Positions 33,934 through 42,272 of a DNA stretch of 64,000 bases are shown here, piece by piece. Position numbers and translations under genes: made by a program. The DNA comes from an uncultured Oscillospiraceae bacterium (GTDB taxonomy: Bacteria; Bacillota; Clostridia; Oscillospirales; Oscillospiraceae). Position 1 is the stretch's first letter; every line of letters begins with the position of its first letter. The stretch is taken from contig CAKTMF010000003.1 in NCBI GenBank assembly GCA_934573855.1, positions 124,001-188,000 on the forward strand, read 5' to 3'. The notes under the pieces were generated by a model. That model worked only from the letters and a program-made list of their open reading frames with translations, had not been told where the DNA came from and searched no databases.

Positions 33934-34533
33934 TTATCTTACCATCTGCTTGAGTACGGCCTTGATGATCTGCTCGGCGGTCATGCCGTCGGTATCAAGG
34001 CTCTTGAGTGCGGGCGCGACATCCGAGCCGCTGTAGCCCAACACCGCAAGCGCCGTCATAACGTCGTTCATCACACCGCCCTGAGCGGAAACGCTCGCTG
34101 CGGGGAGCTTTATCTCTGAGGCGCTTCCAAGTCCCTTGCTCACCTTGTCCTTAAGCTCAAGGATAACGCGCTGGGCGATCTTCTTTCCGACGCCGGGAGC
34201 GACCGTGAGCGCCTTGTCGTTGCCGTTTATTATCGCGAGCGCGAGATCGTCGGGAGTGTTGTAGGAAAGTATCGAGAGCGCAGCCTTCGGGCCTATGCCC
34301 GACACAGAGGTGAGCATTTCAAAGCAGCGCTTTTCTTCCTTTGAGTAAAAGCCGTAAAGGTCAAAGTTGGACTCGCCGATAGCCTCGGAGACGTACAGCT
34401 TTGCGCGCTCGCCGAGACTCACGCGGGAGACGGTATTGAGCGACGCATTGAGCGCATAGCCCACTCCGCCGCAGTCGATGACCACGAGCGCGGGTTCCAC
34501 GTCCGTGACCTTTCCTTCTATATGGTAGAACAT
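33934..34533 (-). CDS. ruvA: Holliday junction binding protein RuvA
   Basis: 199 residues: N-terminal OB fold (MFYHIEGKVTDVEPALVVID), tandem helix-hairpin-helix (SVSGIGPKAALSIL and VAPGVGKKIAQRVILEL), and a C-terminal RuvB-contact domain. Starts within the last 16 bases of ruvC, so translation is coupled. Confidence 0.96.
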   Translation of the reverse strand: MFYHIEGKVTDVEPALVVIDCGGVGYALNASLNTVSRVSLGERAKLYVSEAIGESNFDLYGFYSKEEKRCFEMLTSVSGIGPKAALSILSYNTPDDLALAIINGNDKALTVAPGVGKKIAQRVILELKDKVSKGLGSASEIKLPAASVSAQGGVMNDVMTALAVLGYSGSDVAPALKSLDTDGMTAEQIIKAVLKQMVR

Positions 34534-35033
34534 TCCTCGTTATCTCCTCTGTACAGCAATGAAGTGGTGCTTCTTCCATGACATATCGCGAGCGCGACCG
34601 CGTCGGCGGCGTCGTCCGGTCTCGGCGGAGCCGGGAGATTGCATATTCTCCGCACCATGTCCATCACCTGTGTTTTTTCCGCTCTGCCGTAGCCGACCAC
34701 GGACTGCTTGACCTGAAGCGGCGTGTATTCGTATACCCTGACCCCGGCCTTGCGGCATGCAAGGAGTATCACTCCCCTGCCGTGCGCAACGGAAATGCCG
34801 GTAGTGATATTGGTGTTGAAAAAAAGCTCCTCAACGGACACCGCGTCAGGCTTGAAGGTATCGAGCAGTTCGAGCATGTCGTCGTATATCTGCTCGAGCC
34901 GGCTTGAAAGGCTCGTATGCGCGGGTGTGGTTATCACTCCGCAGCTGATGAGCGAGAATTTATTATTTGCCGACTCGACCATCCCGAAGCCGATCGTCGC
35001 GATCCCGGGGTCGATGCCCAATATACGCATCAT
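34518..35033 (-). CDS. ruvC: Holliday junction resolvase RuvC
   Basis: 171 residues with the RNase H-fold start MRILGIDPGIATIGFG (first catalytic Asp), VSVEELFFNTN (Glu), and the C-terminal PPRPDDAADAVALAICH (Asp pair). Either ATG 35033 or 35030 could be used; GGATGTGAT precedes both. First gene of the ruvCAB operon. Confidence 0.95.
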   Translation of the reverse strand: MMRILGIDPGIATIGFGMVESANNKFSLISCGVITTPAHTSLSSRLEQIYDDMLELLDTFKPDAVSVEELFFNTNITTGISVAHGRGVILLACRKAGVRVYEYTPLQVKQSVVGYGRAEKTQVMDMVRRICNLPAPPRPDDAADAVALAICHGRSTTSLLYRGDNEECSTI

Positions 35034-35087
35034 ATCACATCCTGTGGAGATTTTAGCATATCAAAAACTTTTCTGCAACATAAAATG

Positions 35088-35118
35088 AACGACCGGCGCA
35101 GTCATACGCCGGTCGTTC
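35088..35118. terminator. Intrinsic terminator
   Basis: 12-bp stem (35088-35099 with 35107-35118); positioned after xerD on the minus strand, with a short ATTTTA tail. Confidence 0.75.
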
Positions 35119-35126
35119 CATGTGAT

Positions 35127-36017
35127 TCACGCTCTCGGGTGAGCCTTGTTGTACACGTCCTTGAGCTGTTTTTTTACAAGCTGAGAATAGACCTGTGTGG
35201 AGGAGATGTCGGCGTGTCCGAGCATTTCCTGGATGGCGTGTATATCCGCGCCGTTCTCAAGCAGGTGCGCCGCAAAGGAATGTCTGAGCGTGTGTGGTGT
35301 GATGTCCTTGTCTATGTTGGCTTTCTTCTGATAGTACTTGATTATCTTCCAAAAGCCCTGGCGGGACATACGCTCGCCTCCGACGTTCACGAAGAGCGAC
35401 TGCTCGTCGGGCAGCGCTATCATCTGCGGGCGGACGAGAGTTATGTAATCGCTCAGCGCCTTGACGGCCTTGGGGTACATGGGGATAAAGCGCTCCTTGT
35501 TCCGGCTCTGGCAGCGGATGACTCCCCCCGTGAGATTCACGTCGGTGATGTTAAGGTCGATAAGCTCCGTGACACGGATACCGGTCGCATACAGAAGCTC
35601 AAGCATAGCCTTGTCGCGATAGCCCTTCGCGTCCACGCACTCAGGCTGCTCAAGCAGAAGATCGACTTCCTTGCTGGTGAGTATCTCCGGGAGCTTTTGG
35701 GTACTCTTCTCGGGGACGAGCTTGAGCGCGGGATTCTTCTCAACGATCTGCTTTATGACGAGGTATGTATAAAAGCACTTCGTGGACGCTATGCAGCGTG
35801 AGACCGTAGCGACGGATTTACCGTTAGCCTTCAGCCACTCGATATAGTTCGCAAGGTCCTCCTCGGTCGCACTCACCATGTCGGATTCGGTATGAGTATC
35901 CAAGTATTCGCCCATCTGCCGAACGTCGCGGAGATAGGAGCTGAGGGTGTTAGCCGATGCTCTCTTTTCGTCTGTCAGATAATGCTCAAAAAGCTCAAGA
36001 CATTCTGAATTGCGCAT
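35127..36017 (-). CDS. xerD: Tyrosine recombinase XerD
   Basis: 296 residues with N-terminal core-binding domain and catalytic residues in ATGIRVTELIDL (Arg), the RNKERFIP lysine strand, HTLRHSFAAHL (HxxR), and LGHADISSTQVYSQL (His/Trp position and Tyr). ATG 36017 is preferred because AAGGAGGG is seven bases upstream; earlier in-frame codons lack an RBS. With the 24.6-kb gene it would form the XerCD pair acting at dif. Confidence 0.92.
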   Translation of the reverse strand: MRNSECLELFEHYLTDEKRASANTLSSYLRDVRQMGEYLDTHTESDMVSATEEDLANYIEWLKANGKSVATVSRCIASTKCFYTYLVIKQIVEKNPALKLVPEKSTQKLPEILTSKEVDLLLEQPECVDAKGYRDKAMLELLYATGIRVTELIDLNITDVNLTGGVIRCQSRNKERFIPMYPKAVKALSDYITLVRPQMIALPDEQSLFVNVGGERMSRQGFWKIIKYYQKKANIDKDITPHTLRHSFAAHLLENGADIHAIQEMLGHADISSTQVYSQLVKKQLKDVYNKAHPRA

Positions 36018-36050
36018 CTTACGCCCTCCTTTCACCAAAATTCTGTATAT

Positions 36051-36554
36051 CTAAATGCACATTGCATGGAATACGCCGGTAGAGATCACGAACGCGATAC
36101 ACGCGTAAAGGACATATTTCTCCCGCCCCGGAGGAGCCTGCTTCGCATAAACTGAGGCGCCGAGAAACTCGGAGTAAACCATCCCCTCCGACGCCGTTAC
36201 GAAAAACACCGGGGTAAGTATCACGAATGAGACGGCGAGCCGTACATACTCCGCGCCCAAAAGTCTGACCGAAGCCGAGCAGATACAGACGAGCGCCCCG
36301 AACAGAGCGGCGCAGAACGGCAGCACAGTCTCGCCGATGAGGGAACAGCCGAGGATTATCGTCTCAACTATTATCCCAGTGCAGATAAAAGCCGCGAGCG
36401 GAAAAACCTTTCCGCACAGCGCAGTCCCAAAGCGCTGCAGGTACAATATCGCAGCGGCGGCTCCGACTAAAAACGACACCGAAACCACAAATAGCCCGCT
36501 GCCGTTGACTGCAAAAGCGGCAGCGGTGAAATCATTCTGTAATCGTTTAATCAT
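36051..36554 (-). CDS. Small integral membrane protein, SpoIIM-like candidate
   Basis: 167 residues with four to five hydrophobic segments and almost no hydrophilic domain. The segment GCSLIGETVLPFCAALFGAL followed by VSFVILTPVFFVTAS resembles the SpoIIM core, and spoIIM lies beside xerD in Bacillus, so a role in forespore engulfment is a reasonable guess. Against it: low sequence identity by eye and no clear Shine-Dalgarno before ATG 36554. It ends 33 bases before xerD starts, so they may be cotranscribed. Confidence 0.5.
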   Translation of the reverse strand: MIKRLQNDFTAAAFAVNGSGLFVVSVSFLVGAAAAILYLQRFGTALCGKVFPLAAFICTGIIVETIILGCSLIGETVLPFCAALFGALVCICSASVRLLGAEYVRLAVSFVILTPVFFVTASEGMVYSEFLGASVYAKQAPPGREKYVLYACIAFVISTGVFHAMCI

Positions 36555-36774
36555 AAAGTCGCGATTAACATAACAATCTTCGGTAACAATATATTACAAA
36601 TCTGCAAACTTATCAAGTCCTTTTTTCAAAAAATAAAAAATTTTTTTCGTTTATGTCAACTTTGGAAAATACCAGAAACAATAGCTTGGCCTTTAGGGCA
36701 ATGCTTCGCGCCCTAAAGCTCAACATCTTGTGTAGACGAGATAAAAAAACAAGATCATGTAAGCTCTTCGCTTT
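36555..36774. other. Non-coding AT-rich gap with two inverted repeats
   Basis: No ORF with an RBS. Contains a perfect 9-bp hairpin (36691-36699 with 36710-36718) and a second 7-bp inverted repeat (36725-36731 with 36749-36755). The second may act as terminator of the TIGR04086 gene, but neither has a proper T tract after it on that strand. Confidence 0.5.
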
Positions 36775-37206
36775 TTATGTCAATTTTGCCGCCTTTCTTC
36801 TTACGGGGCGTTTTTTCCTTTTTCTCCCAACATTTCTCAGCAGCACGCTTCCCGCGGCGGCGCCGGAAACCGTGAAGGCCGCGACGCTCAATATGCCGTC
36901 CGGCGCAAGCTCGCTCCCCGCAATGATAAACCCGGTCATGAGCAGCAGCGTCGTTATCACGACTCCGATCAGAAGCCCCGTCGCAAGCGGCCCCTTCCCT
37001 CTTGTCCGTGCTGCCTCCGCCCCGGCTGCCGCCGCCGCGATAAAGCTTACCGCCGCGCTCGCATATGCAAATTTTGCCCCGTCGGCATTCGTGAGCGAGA
37101 GGGCCGCCGACGCAAGCAGGAGCGCGGGTATCGCCGTGAACAGCCAGTAAATAACAGCCTTTATCACAAAACTGATGTCGGCCGTGTCCGTTCTCTTTTC
37201 AGGCAA
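36775..37206 (-). CDS. TIGR04086 family four-helix membrane protein
   Basis: 143 residues with four transmembrane helices, a short charged loop between helices 2 and 3 (EAARTRGKGP), and a lysine/arginine-rich tail (RKRKKRPVRRK). The pattern and the location next to yajC match TIGR04086, a Clostridial family of unknown function. The only reasonable start is TTG 37204-37206; its ribosome binding site GGGGGTG is in the 3' arm of the yajC terminator, and the start codon is in the T tract, an odd arrangement. Confidence 0.78.
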   Translation of the reverse strand: MPEKRTDTADISFVIKAVIYWLFTAIPALLLASAALSLTNADGAKFAYASAAVSFIAAAAAGAEAARTRGKGPLATGLLIGVVITTLLLMTGFIIAGSELAPDGILSVAAFTVSGAAAGSVLLRNVGRKRKKRPVRRKAAKLT

Positions 37207-37255
37207 AAAAACACCCCCAACGTTTAGGATAGTACATCCTATTACGTTGGGGGTG
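37205..37255 (-). terminator. Strong terminator after yajC, overlapping the next gene's start
   Basis: CACCCCCAACG (37245-37255 on minus) pairs with CGTTGGGGGTG (37212-37222), with an inner AGGAT/ATCCT pairing, followed by seven T on the minus strand. Confidence 0.85.
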
Positions 37256-37277
37256 CTTTAATTCCGTATGGAAAGAA

Positions 37278-37598
37278 TTACTTCTTGGCTTCTGCGGCTT
37301 CCATCTTGGCAGTGGCGGAAACAGCCCACTTCTTGGTCTGGATACGGACTCTGTCCTCGCCGGTCTCAAAGGTGATGGTGTCTTCGGTGACCTGAACGAT
37401 CTTGCCGATCATACCGCCGATAGTGGTTATCTCATCGCCGACAGAGAGGGAGCTGCGCATTTCGTCCGCCTTTTTCTTCTTCTTATTCTCCGGACGGATG
37501 ATAAGGAAGTAGAAAATAGCGAACATCAGAACGAGCATAATGATTGTGCTTGCGCCGCCGCCTACGGCAGTAGCTGTTGAAGTAAGGAACAAATTCAT
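37278..37598 (-). CDS. yajC: Preprotein translocase subunit YajC
   Basis: 106 residues: a short N-terminus, one membrane helix (about 18-35, MLVLMFAIFYFLIIRP reading), then the cytoplasmic domain with KKADEMRSSLSVGDEITTIGGMIGKI. Accessory to SecDF. The order queA-tgt-yajC is conserved across bacteria. GGAGG is nine bases upstream of the ATG. Confidence 0.94.
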   Translation of the reverse strand: MNLFLTSTATAVGGGASTIIMLVLMFAIFYFLIIRPENKKKKKADEMRSSLSVGDEITTIGGMIGKIVQVTEDTITFETGEDRVRIQTKKWAVSATAKMEAAEAKK

Positions 37599-37664
37599 GC
37601 TGAGGATACCTCCAAAAACAATTTATTTTATTATAACTTCTGCTTCGACTGATTTCAAGAAGTT

Positions 37665-38795
37665 TTATATTCTTTTATCCAAAATTTCTTTATATGTGTT
37701 TCTGAACTCGCCGAAGGTCCCGTTTTCAAGATTTTCGCGTATTCGCGCCGTGAGACTGTTGTAAAAATACAGATTGTGCGCCACCGCGAGACGCATGGCA
37801 AGCATTTCCTCCGCCTTGAAAAGGTGGCGTACATAGGCTCTTGAATAGCGGCGGCAGACCGGGCAGTCACAGCGCGGGTCAATGGGTCGCTCGTCCTTTG
37901 CGTACTTTTCGTTCTTGATGTTGATAATTCCGTCCCATGTAAACAAGTGACCGTGACGTCCGTTCCGGGCGGGCATTACGCAGTCAAAGAAATCCACGCC
38001 GCGGTACACGGCCTCGATGATGTTGGCCGGGGTCCCGACGCCCATGAGATAGCGCGGCTTGTCCTTGGGCATGTACTCCTCAACGGCCTCGATCGTGTCG
38101 TACATCTCCTGATGGGTCTCGCCCACGGCAAGACCGCCGATAGCATAGCCCGGAAGATCAAGCTCCGCTATCTTCTGCATATGCTCTATGCGTATATCGT
38201 GAAAGACCGTCCCCTGATTAATGCCGAAGAGCATTTGTCCGGGGTTGACCGCATCGTCCTGCGAGTTATATTCGGCAAGCGCGGCCTTGCACCGGGCAAG
38301 CCACCTGTAGGTGCGCTCGCAGGATCTCTCGACATACTCTCTCGGGGAGGGTATCTTTATGCACTCGTCAAAGGCCATGGCAATGTCGGATCCGAGGTTC
38401 GACTGTATGCGCATGCTCTCCTCGGGCCCCATAAAAATATGCCGCCCGTCCACATGAGAGTTGAATTTTACGCCCTCCTCGCTTATCTTGCGGAGCTTTG
38501 CGAGGGAGAATATCTGAAAACCGCCGCTGTCAGTGAGTATGGGGCCGTCCCACGTCATGAATCTGTGGAGGCCGCCCATCTCCTTGACGAGCTGATCGCC
38601 CGGTCTGACGTGCAGGTGGTATGTGTTCGACAGCTCGACCTGGCAGCCGATCTCCTTCAGGTCGCGCGCGGAGAGCGCGCCCTTTATTGCGCCCTGCGTT
38701 CCGACGTTCATAAATACGGGAGTCTGGACGACACCGTGAGGCGTCTCGAACTGGCCTCTGCGGGCATGTCCCTCCTGCTTCAATAGCTTGTACAA
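37665..38795 (-). CDS. tgt: Queuine tRNA-ribosyltransferase
   Basis: 376 residues; exchanges guanine 34 for preQ1 in GUN-anticodon tRNAs. Catalytic aspartates in ILTDSGGFQIFSL and DFFDCVMPARNGRHG, the substrate pocket MAFDECIKIPS, GGLAVGE, and the zinc ligands CDCPVCRRYSRAYVRHL are all present. Sits between queA and yajC in one operon. Confidence 0.97.
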   Translation of the reverse strand: MYKLLKQEGHARRGQFETPHGVVQTPVFMNVGTQGAIKGALSARDLKEIGCQVELSNTYHLHVRPGDQLVKEMGGLHRFMTWDGPILTDSGGFQIFSLAKLRKISEEGVKFNSHVDGRHIFMGPEESMRIQSNLGSDIAMAFDECIKIPSPREYVERSCERTYRWLARCKAALAEYNSQDDAVNPGQMLFGINQGTVFHDIRIEHMQKIAELDLPGYAIGGLAVGETHQEMYDTIEAVEEYMPKDKPRYLMGVGTPANIIEAVYRGVDFFDCVMPARNGRHGHLFTWDGIINIKNEKYAKDERPIDPRCDCPVCRRYSRAYVRHLFKAEEMLAMRLAVAHNLYFYNSLTARIRENLENGTFGEFRNTYKEILDKRI

Positions 38796-38810
38796 ATCAA
38801 TTCTCCTTTA

Positions 38811-39833
38811 TCATGAAAAGAGGCACGCATCGCCGAAGGAAAAGAATCTGTATTCCTTCTCGACAGCGACCTTATAGGCGTTGAGTACATTCTCTCTTCC
38901 GGCGAGCGCAGAAACGAGCATAATGAGCGTACTCTCCGGCAGGTGGAAGTTCGTCACCAGCGCGTCGACACATTTAAATCTGTAGCCGGGATAGATGAAT
39001 ATATCCGTCCATCCGGAGCTGGGTGCAAGCGTTCCGTCGTCTGCCGCAAAGCTCTCGAGAGTTCTGCACGACGTGGTGCCGACGGCGAAGACCCGGCCGC
39101 CGTTTCGCTTCGTCTCGGTGACGATACGGGCGGTCTCCTCAGGTACTATGCAAAACTCGGAGTGCATTTCGTGATCCTCTATCTCGTCCTCCTTGACGGG
39201 GCGGAACGTGCCAAGGCCCACATGTAGCGTAACGAAGCAGACCCTGACGCCCTTTGCCCTTATCGCGTCAAGAAGCTCCTCGGTAAAATGGAGTCCCGCG
39301 GTGGGTGCGGCGGCGCTGCCAAGCTCCTTTGAATATACGGTCTGGTAACGTTCGGAATCGCTCAGCTCCTCTTTTATATACGGCGGGAGAGGCATTTTGC
39401 CAAGCCGCTCGAGAGTCTCGAGAAAGATCCCCTCGTAATGAAACTTGACTATTCTGTTGCCGCCCTCGGCAACGGACTCCACCGTCGCGGTCAGCTCACC
39501 GTTTCCGAAGATTATCTCTGTCCCTGGCTTTGTCTTTCTCCCCGGACGGCTGAGACACTCCCAGCGCCCGTCTCCAAGGTCACGCAGAAGCACCAGCTCA
39601 ACGCTCCCGCCTGTGGGGCGGCAGCCGATGAGTCTTGCAGGAAGTACGCGGGAGTCGTTCAGCACAAGACAGTCGCCCTCGTCCAGATATTCGGGAAGAT
39701 TAAAAAAATGTCTGTGTTCCAGCTCTCCCGTGACCTTGTCAATGTGCAGAAGCCGCGAGTGGTCACGCTGGGCTATGGGGGTCTGCGCGATGAGTTTTTC
39801 GGGCAGATCAAAGTAAAAATCGGACTTTTTCAT
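38811..39833 (-). CDS. queA: S-adenosylmethionine:tRNA ribosyltransferase-isomerase
   Basis: 340 residues; adds the epoxycyclopentanediol moiety from SAM to preQ1-tRNA, the step after Tgt. Recognisable: FYFDLPEKLIAQTP start, LNDSRVLPARL, AAPTAGLHFTEELL, FVTLHVGLGTFRPV, and a final NFHLPESTLIMLVSA. First gene after the promoter at 39889; 15 bases separate it from tgt. Confidence 0.97.
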   Translation of the reverse strand: MKKSDFYFDLPEKLIAQTPIAQRDHSRLLHIDKVTGELEHRHFFNLPEYLDEGDCLVLNDSRVLPARLIGCRPTGGSVELVLLRDLGDGRWECLSRPGRKTKPGTEIIFGNGELTATVESVAEGGNRIVKFHYEGIFLETLERLGKMPLPPYIKEELSDSERYQTVYSKELGSAAAPTAGLHFTEELLDAIRAKGVRVCFVTLHVGLGTFRPVKEDEIEDHEMHSEFCIVPEETARIVTETKRNGGRVFAVGTTSCRTLESFAADDGTLAPSSGWTDIFIYPGYRFKCVDALVTNFHLPESTLIMLVSALAGRENVLNAYKVAVEKEYRFFSFGDACLFS

Positions 39834-39888
39834 TCTCTATGCTCCAATATGCCGCGCAGCGGCGGCAGGTAAACAAAATATCGTTCGC

Positions 39889-39917
39889 ATTATATCAGAC
39901 ATAAAGATTTTTTTCAA
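39889..39917 (-). promoter_or_regulatory. Promoter of the queA-tgt-yajC operon
   Basis: Minus strand TTGAAA (39912-39917), 17-base spacer, TATAAT (39889-39894). Confidence 0.78.
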
Positions 39918-39988
39918 TGGCTATGTATATCGCCGCGTCCCGCTGAATAGTCTTTTTGTGTCGTAAAAATCAAATTCAGGAGGACGTT

Positions 39989-40879
39989 ATGGTTAAAATA
40001 CCTGTTTTCAAAGGCGCCTGCACCGCGATCATCACCCCGTTCAATGACGGCGGGATAGATTATGAGGCTCTTCGGCGCAACCTTGACTTCCAGTATGAAA
40101 ACGGCGTATCGGCAGTGGTCGTATGCGGCACCACGGGCGAAAACGCCACTCTCAGCTCAAACGAGCATGAGGAGCTTGTCCGCCGCACCGTCAGAGAGGT
40201 GAACGGCCGGATGAAGGTCATCGCAGGCGTCGGCAGCAACAACACCCAGACCGCGCTCAGGCACGCCGAGGACGCGAAGTTTGCCGGGGCCGACGCGATA
40301 CTCATGGTCACTCCCTATTATAATAAGACCTCGCAGAAGGGCCTTATCGAGCATTTCAGCTATGTCGCCGACAGAGTCGATATCCCCATGATCCTCTATA
40401 ATGTTCCGAGCAGGACCGGGATGAGCATAAGCGCGGATACATACAAGACGCTCTCGGAACACCCGAACATCAACGGCGTCAAGGAGGCCTCCGGCGACTT
40501 CAGTCTGATAGCCTCCACGGTCAGCAAGTGCGGAGACGACCTCTTCCTCTGGAGCGGTAACGACGACAACACCGTGCCGATGATGTCTCTCGGCGCGCTG
40601 GGCGTCATCTCCGTCGCGAGCAACATTCTGCCCGCCGCGGTATCAAAGCTCTGCGCGCTGTGCCTTGAACAGGATTTCTCCGCCGCGGAGGAGCTTTACT
40701 CAAAGTATGCCCCGCTCTTCTCCGCGCTGTTCATTGAGACGAACCCCATCCCGGTCAAGACCGCGATGAAGCTGATGGGGTACGACAGCGGAAAGCTCCG
40801 CCTCCCTCTTACCGAGATAGGCGAAGCAAACCTTGCGGCGCTCCGGAGCCTCATGAGAGACGCCGGTATAAATGTGTGA
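39989..40879 (+). CDS. dapA: 4-hydroxy-tetrahydrodipicolinate synthase
   Basis: 296 residues; condenses pyruvate with aspartate semialdehyde in the lysine/diaminopimelate pathway, also feeding dipicolinate for spores. Motifs: GACTAIITPFND, VVCGTTGENATLS, ILMVTPYYNKTSQ, ILYNVPSRTGM with the catalytic Tyr, and the Schiff-base lysine in GVKEASGD. ATG 39989 has AGGAGG five bases upstream; an earlier in-frame start does not. No clear promoter seen. Confidence 0.96.
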   Translation: MVKIPVFKGACTAIITPFNDGGIDYEALRRNLDFQYENGVSAVVVCGTTGENATLSSNEHEELVRRTVREVNGRMKVIAGVGSNNTQTALRHAEDAKFAGADAILMVTPYYNKTSQKGLIEHFSYVADRVDIPMILYNVPSRTGMSISADTYKTLSEHPNINGVKEASGDFSLIASTVSKCGDDLFLWSGNDDNTVPMMSLGALGVISVASNILPAAVSKLCALCLEQDFSAAEELYSKYAPLFSALFIETNPIPVKTAMKLMGYDSGKLRLPLTEIGEANLAALRSLMRDAGINV

Positions 40880-40881
40880 CC

Positions 40882-41424
40882 TCAGGCGCGCATTGCGTCG
40901 ATGGTCTTGGCGATAAGCTCATTGAGCTCCATGCCGAGCATTTCCGCCCCCTGACGGATAACATCTCTTGAGCAGCCGGCGGCAAATTTTTTGTCCTTGA
41001 ATTTCTTCATGACCGATTTGACTTCCATATCGGATATGCCGTTGGGGCGCATGAGCGCGACAGCTCCGATAAGCCCCGTCAGCTCGTCCGTCGCGAAGAG
41101 AACCTTTTCCATATACTTGACCGGCTCAACGTCTATGCATATCCCGCAGCCGTGACTTATGACCGCGTGGATGACCTCCTCGTCGACGTCCAGCTCACGA
41201 AGTAGCTCCCGCGCCTTGACGCAGTGCTGCTCGGGATAAAGCTCAAAATCAATATCGTGCAGCATTCCGACGGTACGCCAGAAATCCACGTTTTCGCTGT
41301 CGTATTCCTTGGCGAATTCGCCCATGACTTTGGACACCGTCTCGGCGTGCTGGATATGGAACGGGTCTTTATTGTATCTTTTCACAAGCTCTTCTGCCTG
41401 CTCCGGGGTTGGTATGTAGCTCAT
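40882..41424 (-). CDS. HD domain hydrolase
   Basis: 180 residues. The HD metal site is seen in HIQHAETVSKVM, then GMLHDIDFELYPEQH (HD pair) and VIHAVISHGCGI (second His). Substrate not identifiable; similar proteins are widespread in Clostridia. ATG 41424 has AAAGGAGG directly upstream, unlike an earlier in-frame ATG. Converges with dapA with two bases between stops and no terminator visible. Confidence 0.87.
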   Translation of the reverse strand: MSYIPTPEQAEELVKRYNKDPFHIQHAETVSKVMGEFAKEYDSENVDFWRTVGMLHDIDFELYPEQHCVKARELLRELDVDEEVIHAVISHGCGICIDVEPVKYMEKVLFATDELTGLIGAVALMRPNGISDMEVKSVMKKFKDKKFAAGCSRDVIRQGAEMLGMELNELIAKTIDAMRA

Positions 41425-41487
41425 CGTTATGCCTCCTTTTTTCCACACATAATAAACTCACTTTTCCCATTATTCAAGTAAAAAATT

Positions 41488-41517
41488 AATGACAGGGCTG
41501 CCATCGGCCCTGTCATT
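41488..41517 (-). terminator. Intrinsic terminator of the lipoprotein gene
   Basis: AATGACAGGGC pairs with GCCCTGTCATT (41488-41498 with 41507-41517), followed by AATTTTTT on the minus strand. Confidence 0.85.
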
Positions 41518-41526
41518 GATTTTACT

Positions 41527-41814
41527 TTACGGTTTATCCGTCTGAGTGGGGACAGCGGGGCTGGCGGAGCCGCCGTTTGCGGTGCCGGCCGTGCCCTGAG
41601 CGTCGCCCGGGGTGTAGTCGTCGTCAATGACGCCGTCTCTGTCGTTCACAATGCCGTCATCGACATCCATGGACATGTCTGGAGTAACGGTCGCTGTCTC
41701 CACGGGCTTATCGGTGTAGGCGTGATCGTCCTTCGCGTCGTTGTTGCTGCCGCAGCCGCAGAGCGCAGCCGCAAGAAACGTTGAGATAATAATGCATGCA
41801 ATGATTTTCTTCAT
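41527..41814 (-). CDS. Small acidic lipoprotein
   Basis: 95 residues: signal peptide MKKIIACIIISTFLAAAL, lipobox LCGC with Cys about residue 20, then a low-complexity acidic and Thr/Gly/Ser/Pro-rich tail without a recognisable domain. Expected on the outer face of the membrane. ATG 41814 is used because GGAGGGC lies seven bases upstream. Function unknown. Confidence 0.75.
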   Translation of the reverse strand: MKKIIACIIISTFLAAALCGCGSNNDAKDDHAYTDKPVETATVTPDMSMDVDDGIVNDRDGVIDDDYTPGDAQGTAGTANGGSASPAVPTQTDKP

Positions 41815-41957
41815 TTTTGCCCTCCTAAGCATAAGGTATCACTATTATCTGATTTTTCAAAAATAATATGCATTAAAACCTTTCCATAATTGATATCATG
41901 CGGAAAGTGTGTTAGTATAAAAATACCATCAGTTGACAAGAGCATACACGTCTGACA

Positions 41958-42064
41958 CGTCAGAAGAAGTTCGCGCCGTTTCGCTTCCGCCATACGGCAA
42001 AAGCTGCAATACGCTCTCTCCTTCTTCCTTTTCCATGCAAACCCGCCCGCTGGGCTTTGCATGG
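41958..42064. repeat. Structured intergenic repeat, copy 1
   Basis: Begins CGTCAGAAGAAGTTCGC, includes CGGCAAAAGCTGCA and CTTCTTCCTTTTC, and ends in a hairpin whose 9-bp arms are 42033-42041 and 42056-42064 (CCATGCAAA/TTTGCATGG) around a CCC...GGG core. About 80% identical to copy 2 outside the hairpin arms. Confidence 0.82.
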
Positions 42065-42164
42065 AGTACGAAAGGTTTTGTTCTTTTCTCCTTGATGGGT
42101 TACGACACATCTGCGGCTCAAAAAGCAAAAATCACTCGAAGATCCAAAGCCGTCAGGTGCAACG

Positions 42165-42272
42165 CGTCAGAAGAAGCTCGCACCGTTCCGCTTTCGCCTT
42201 GCGGCAAAAGCTGCACTATGCGATCTCCTTCTTCCTTTTCAAATCGAACCCACTTCGTTGGGCTTCGATTTG
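42165..42272. repeat. Structured intergenic repeat, copy 2
   Basis: Same layout as copy 1, in the same orientation, 207 bases further on. The terminal hairpin arms are CAAATCGAA/TTCGATTTG (42240-42248 with 42264-42272): a different sequence from copy 1 but equally complementary. Confidence 0.82.
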
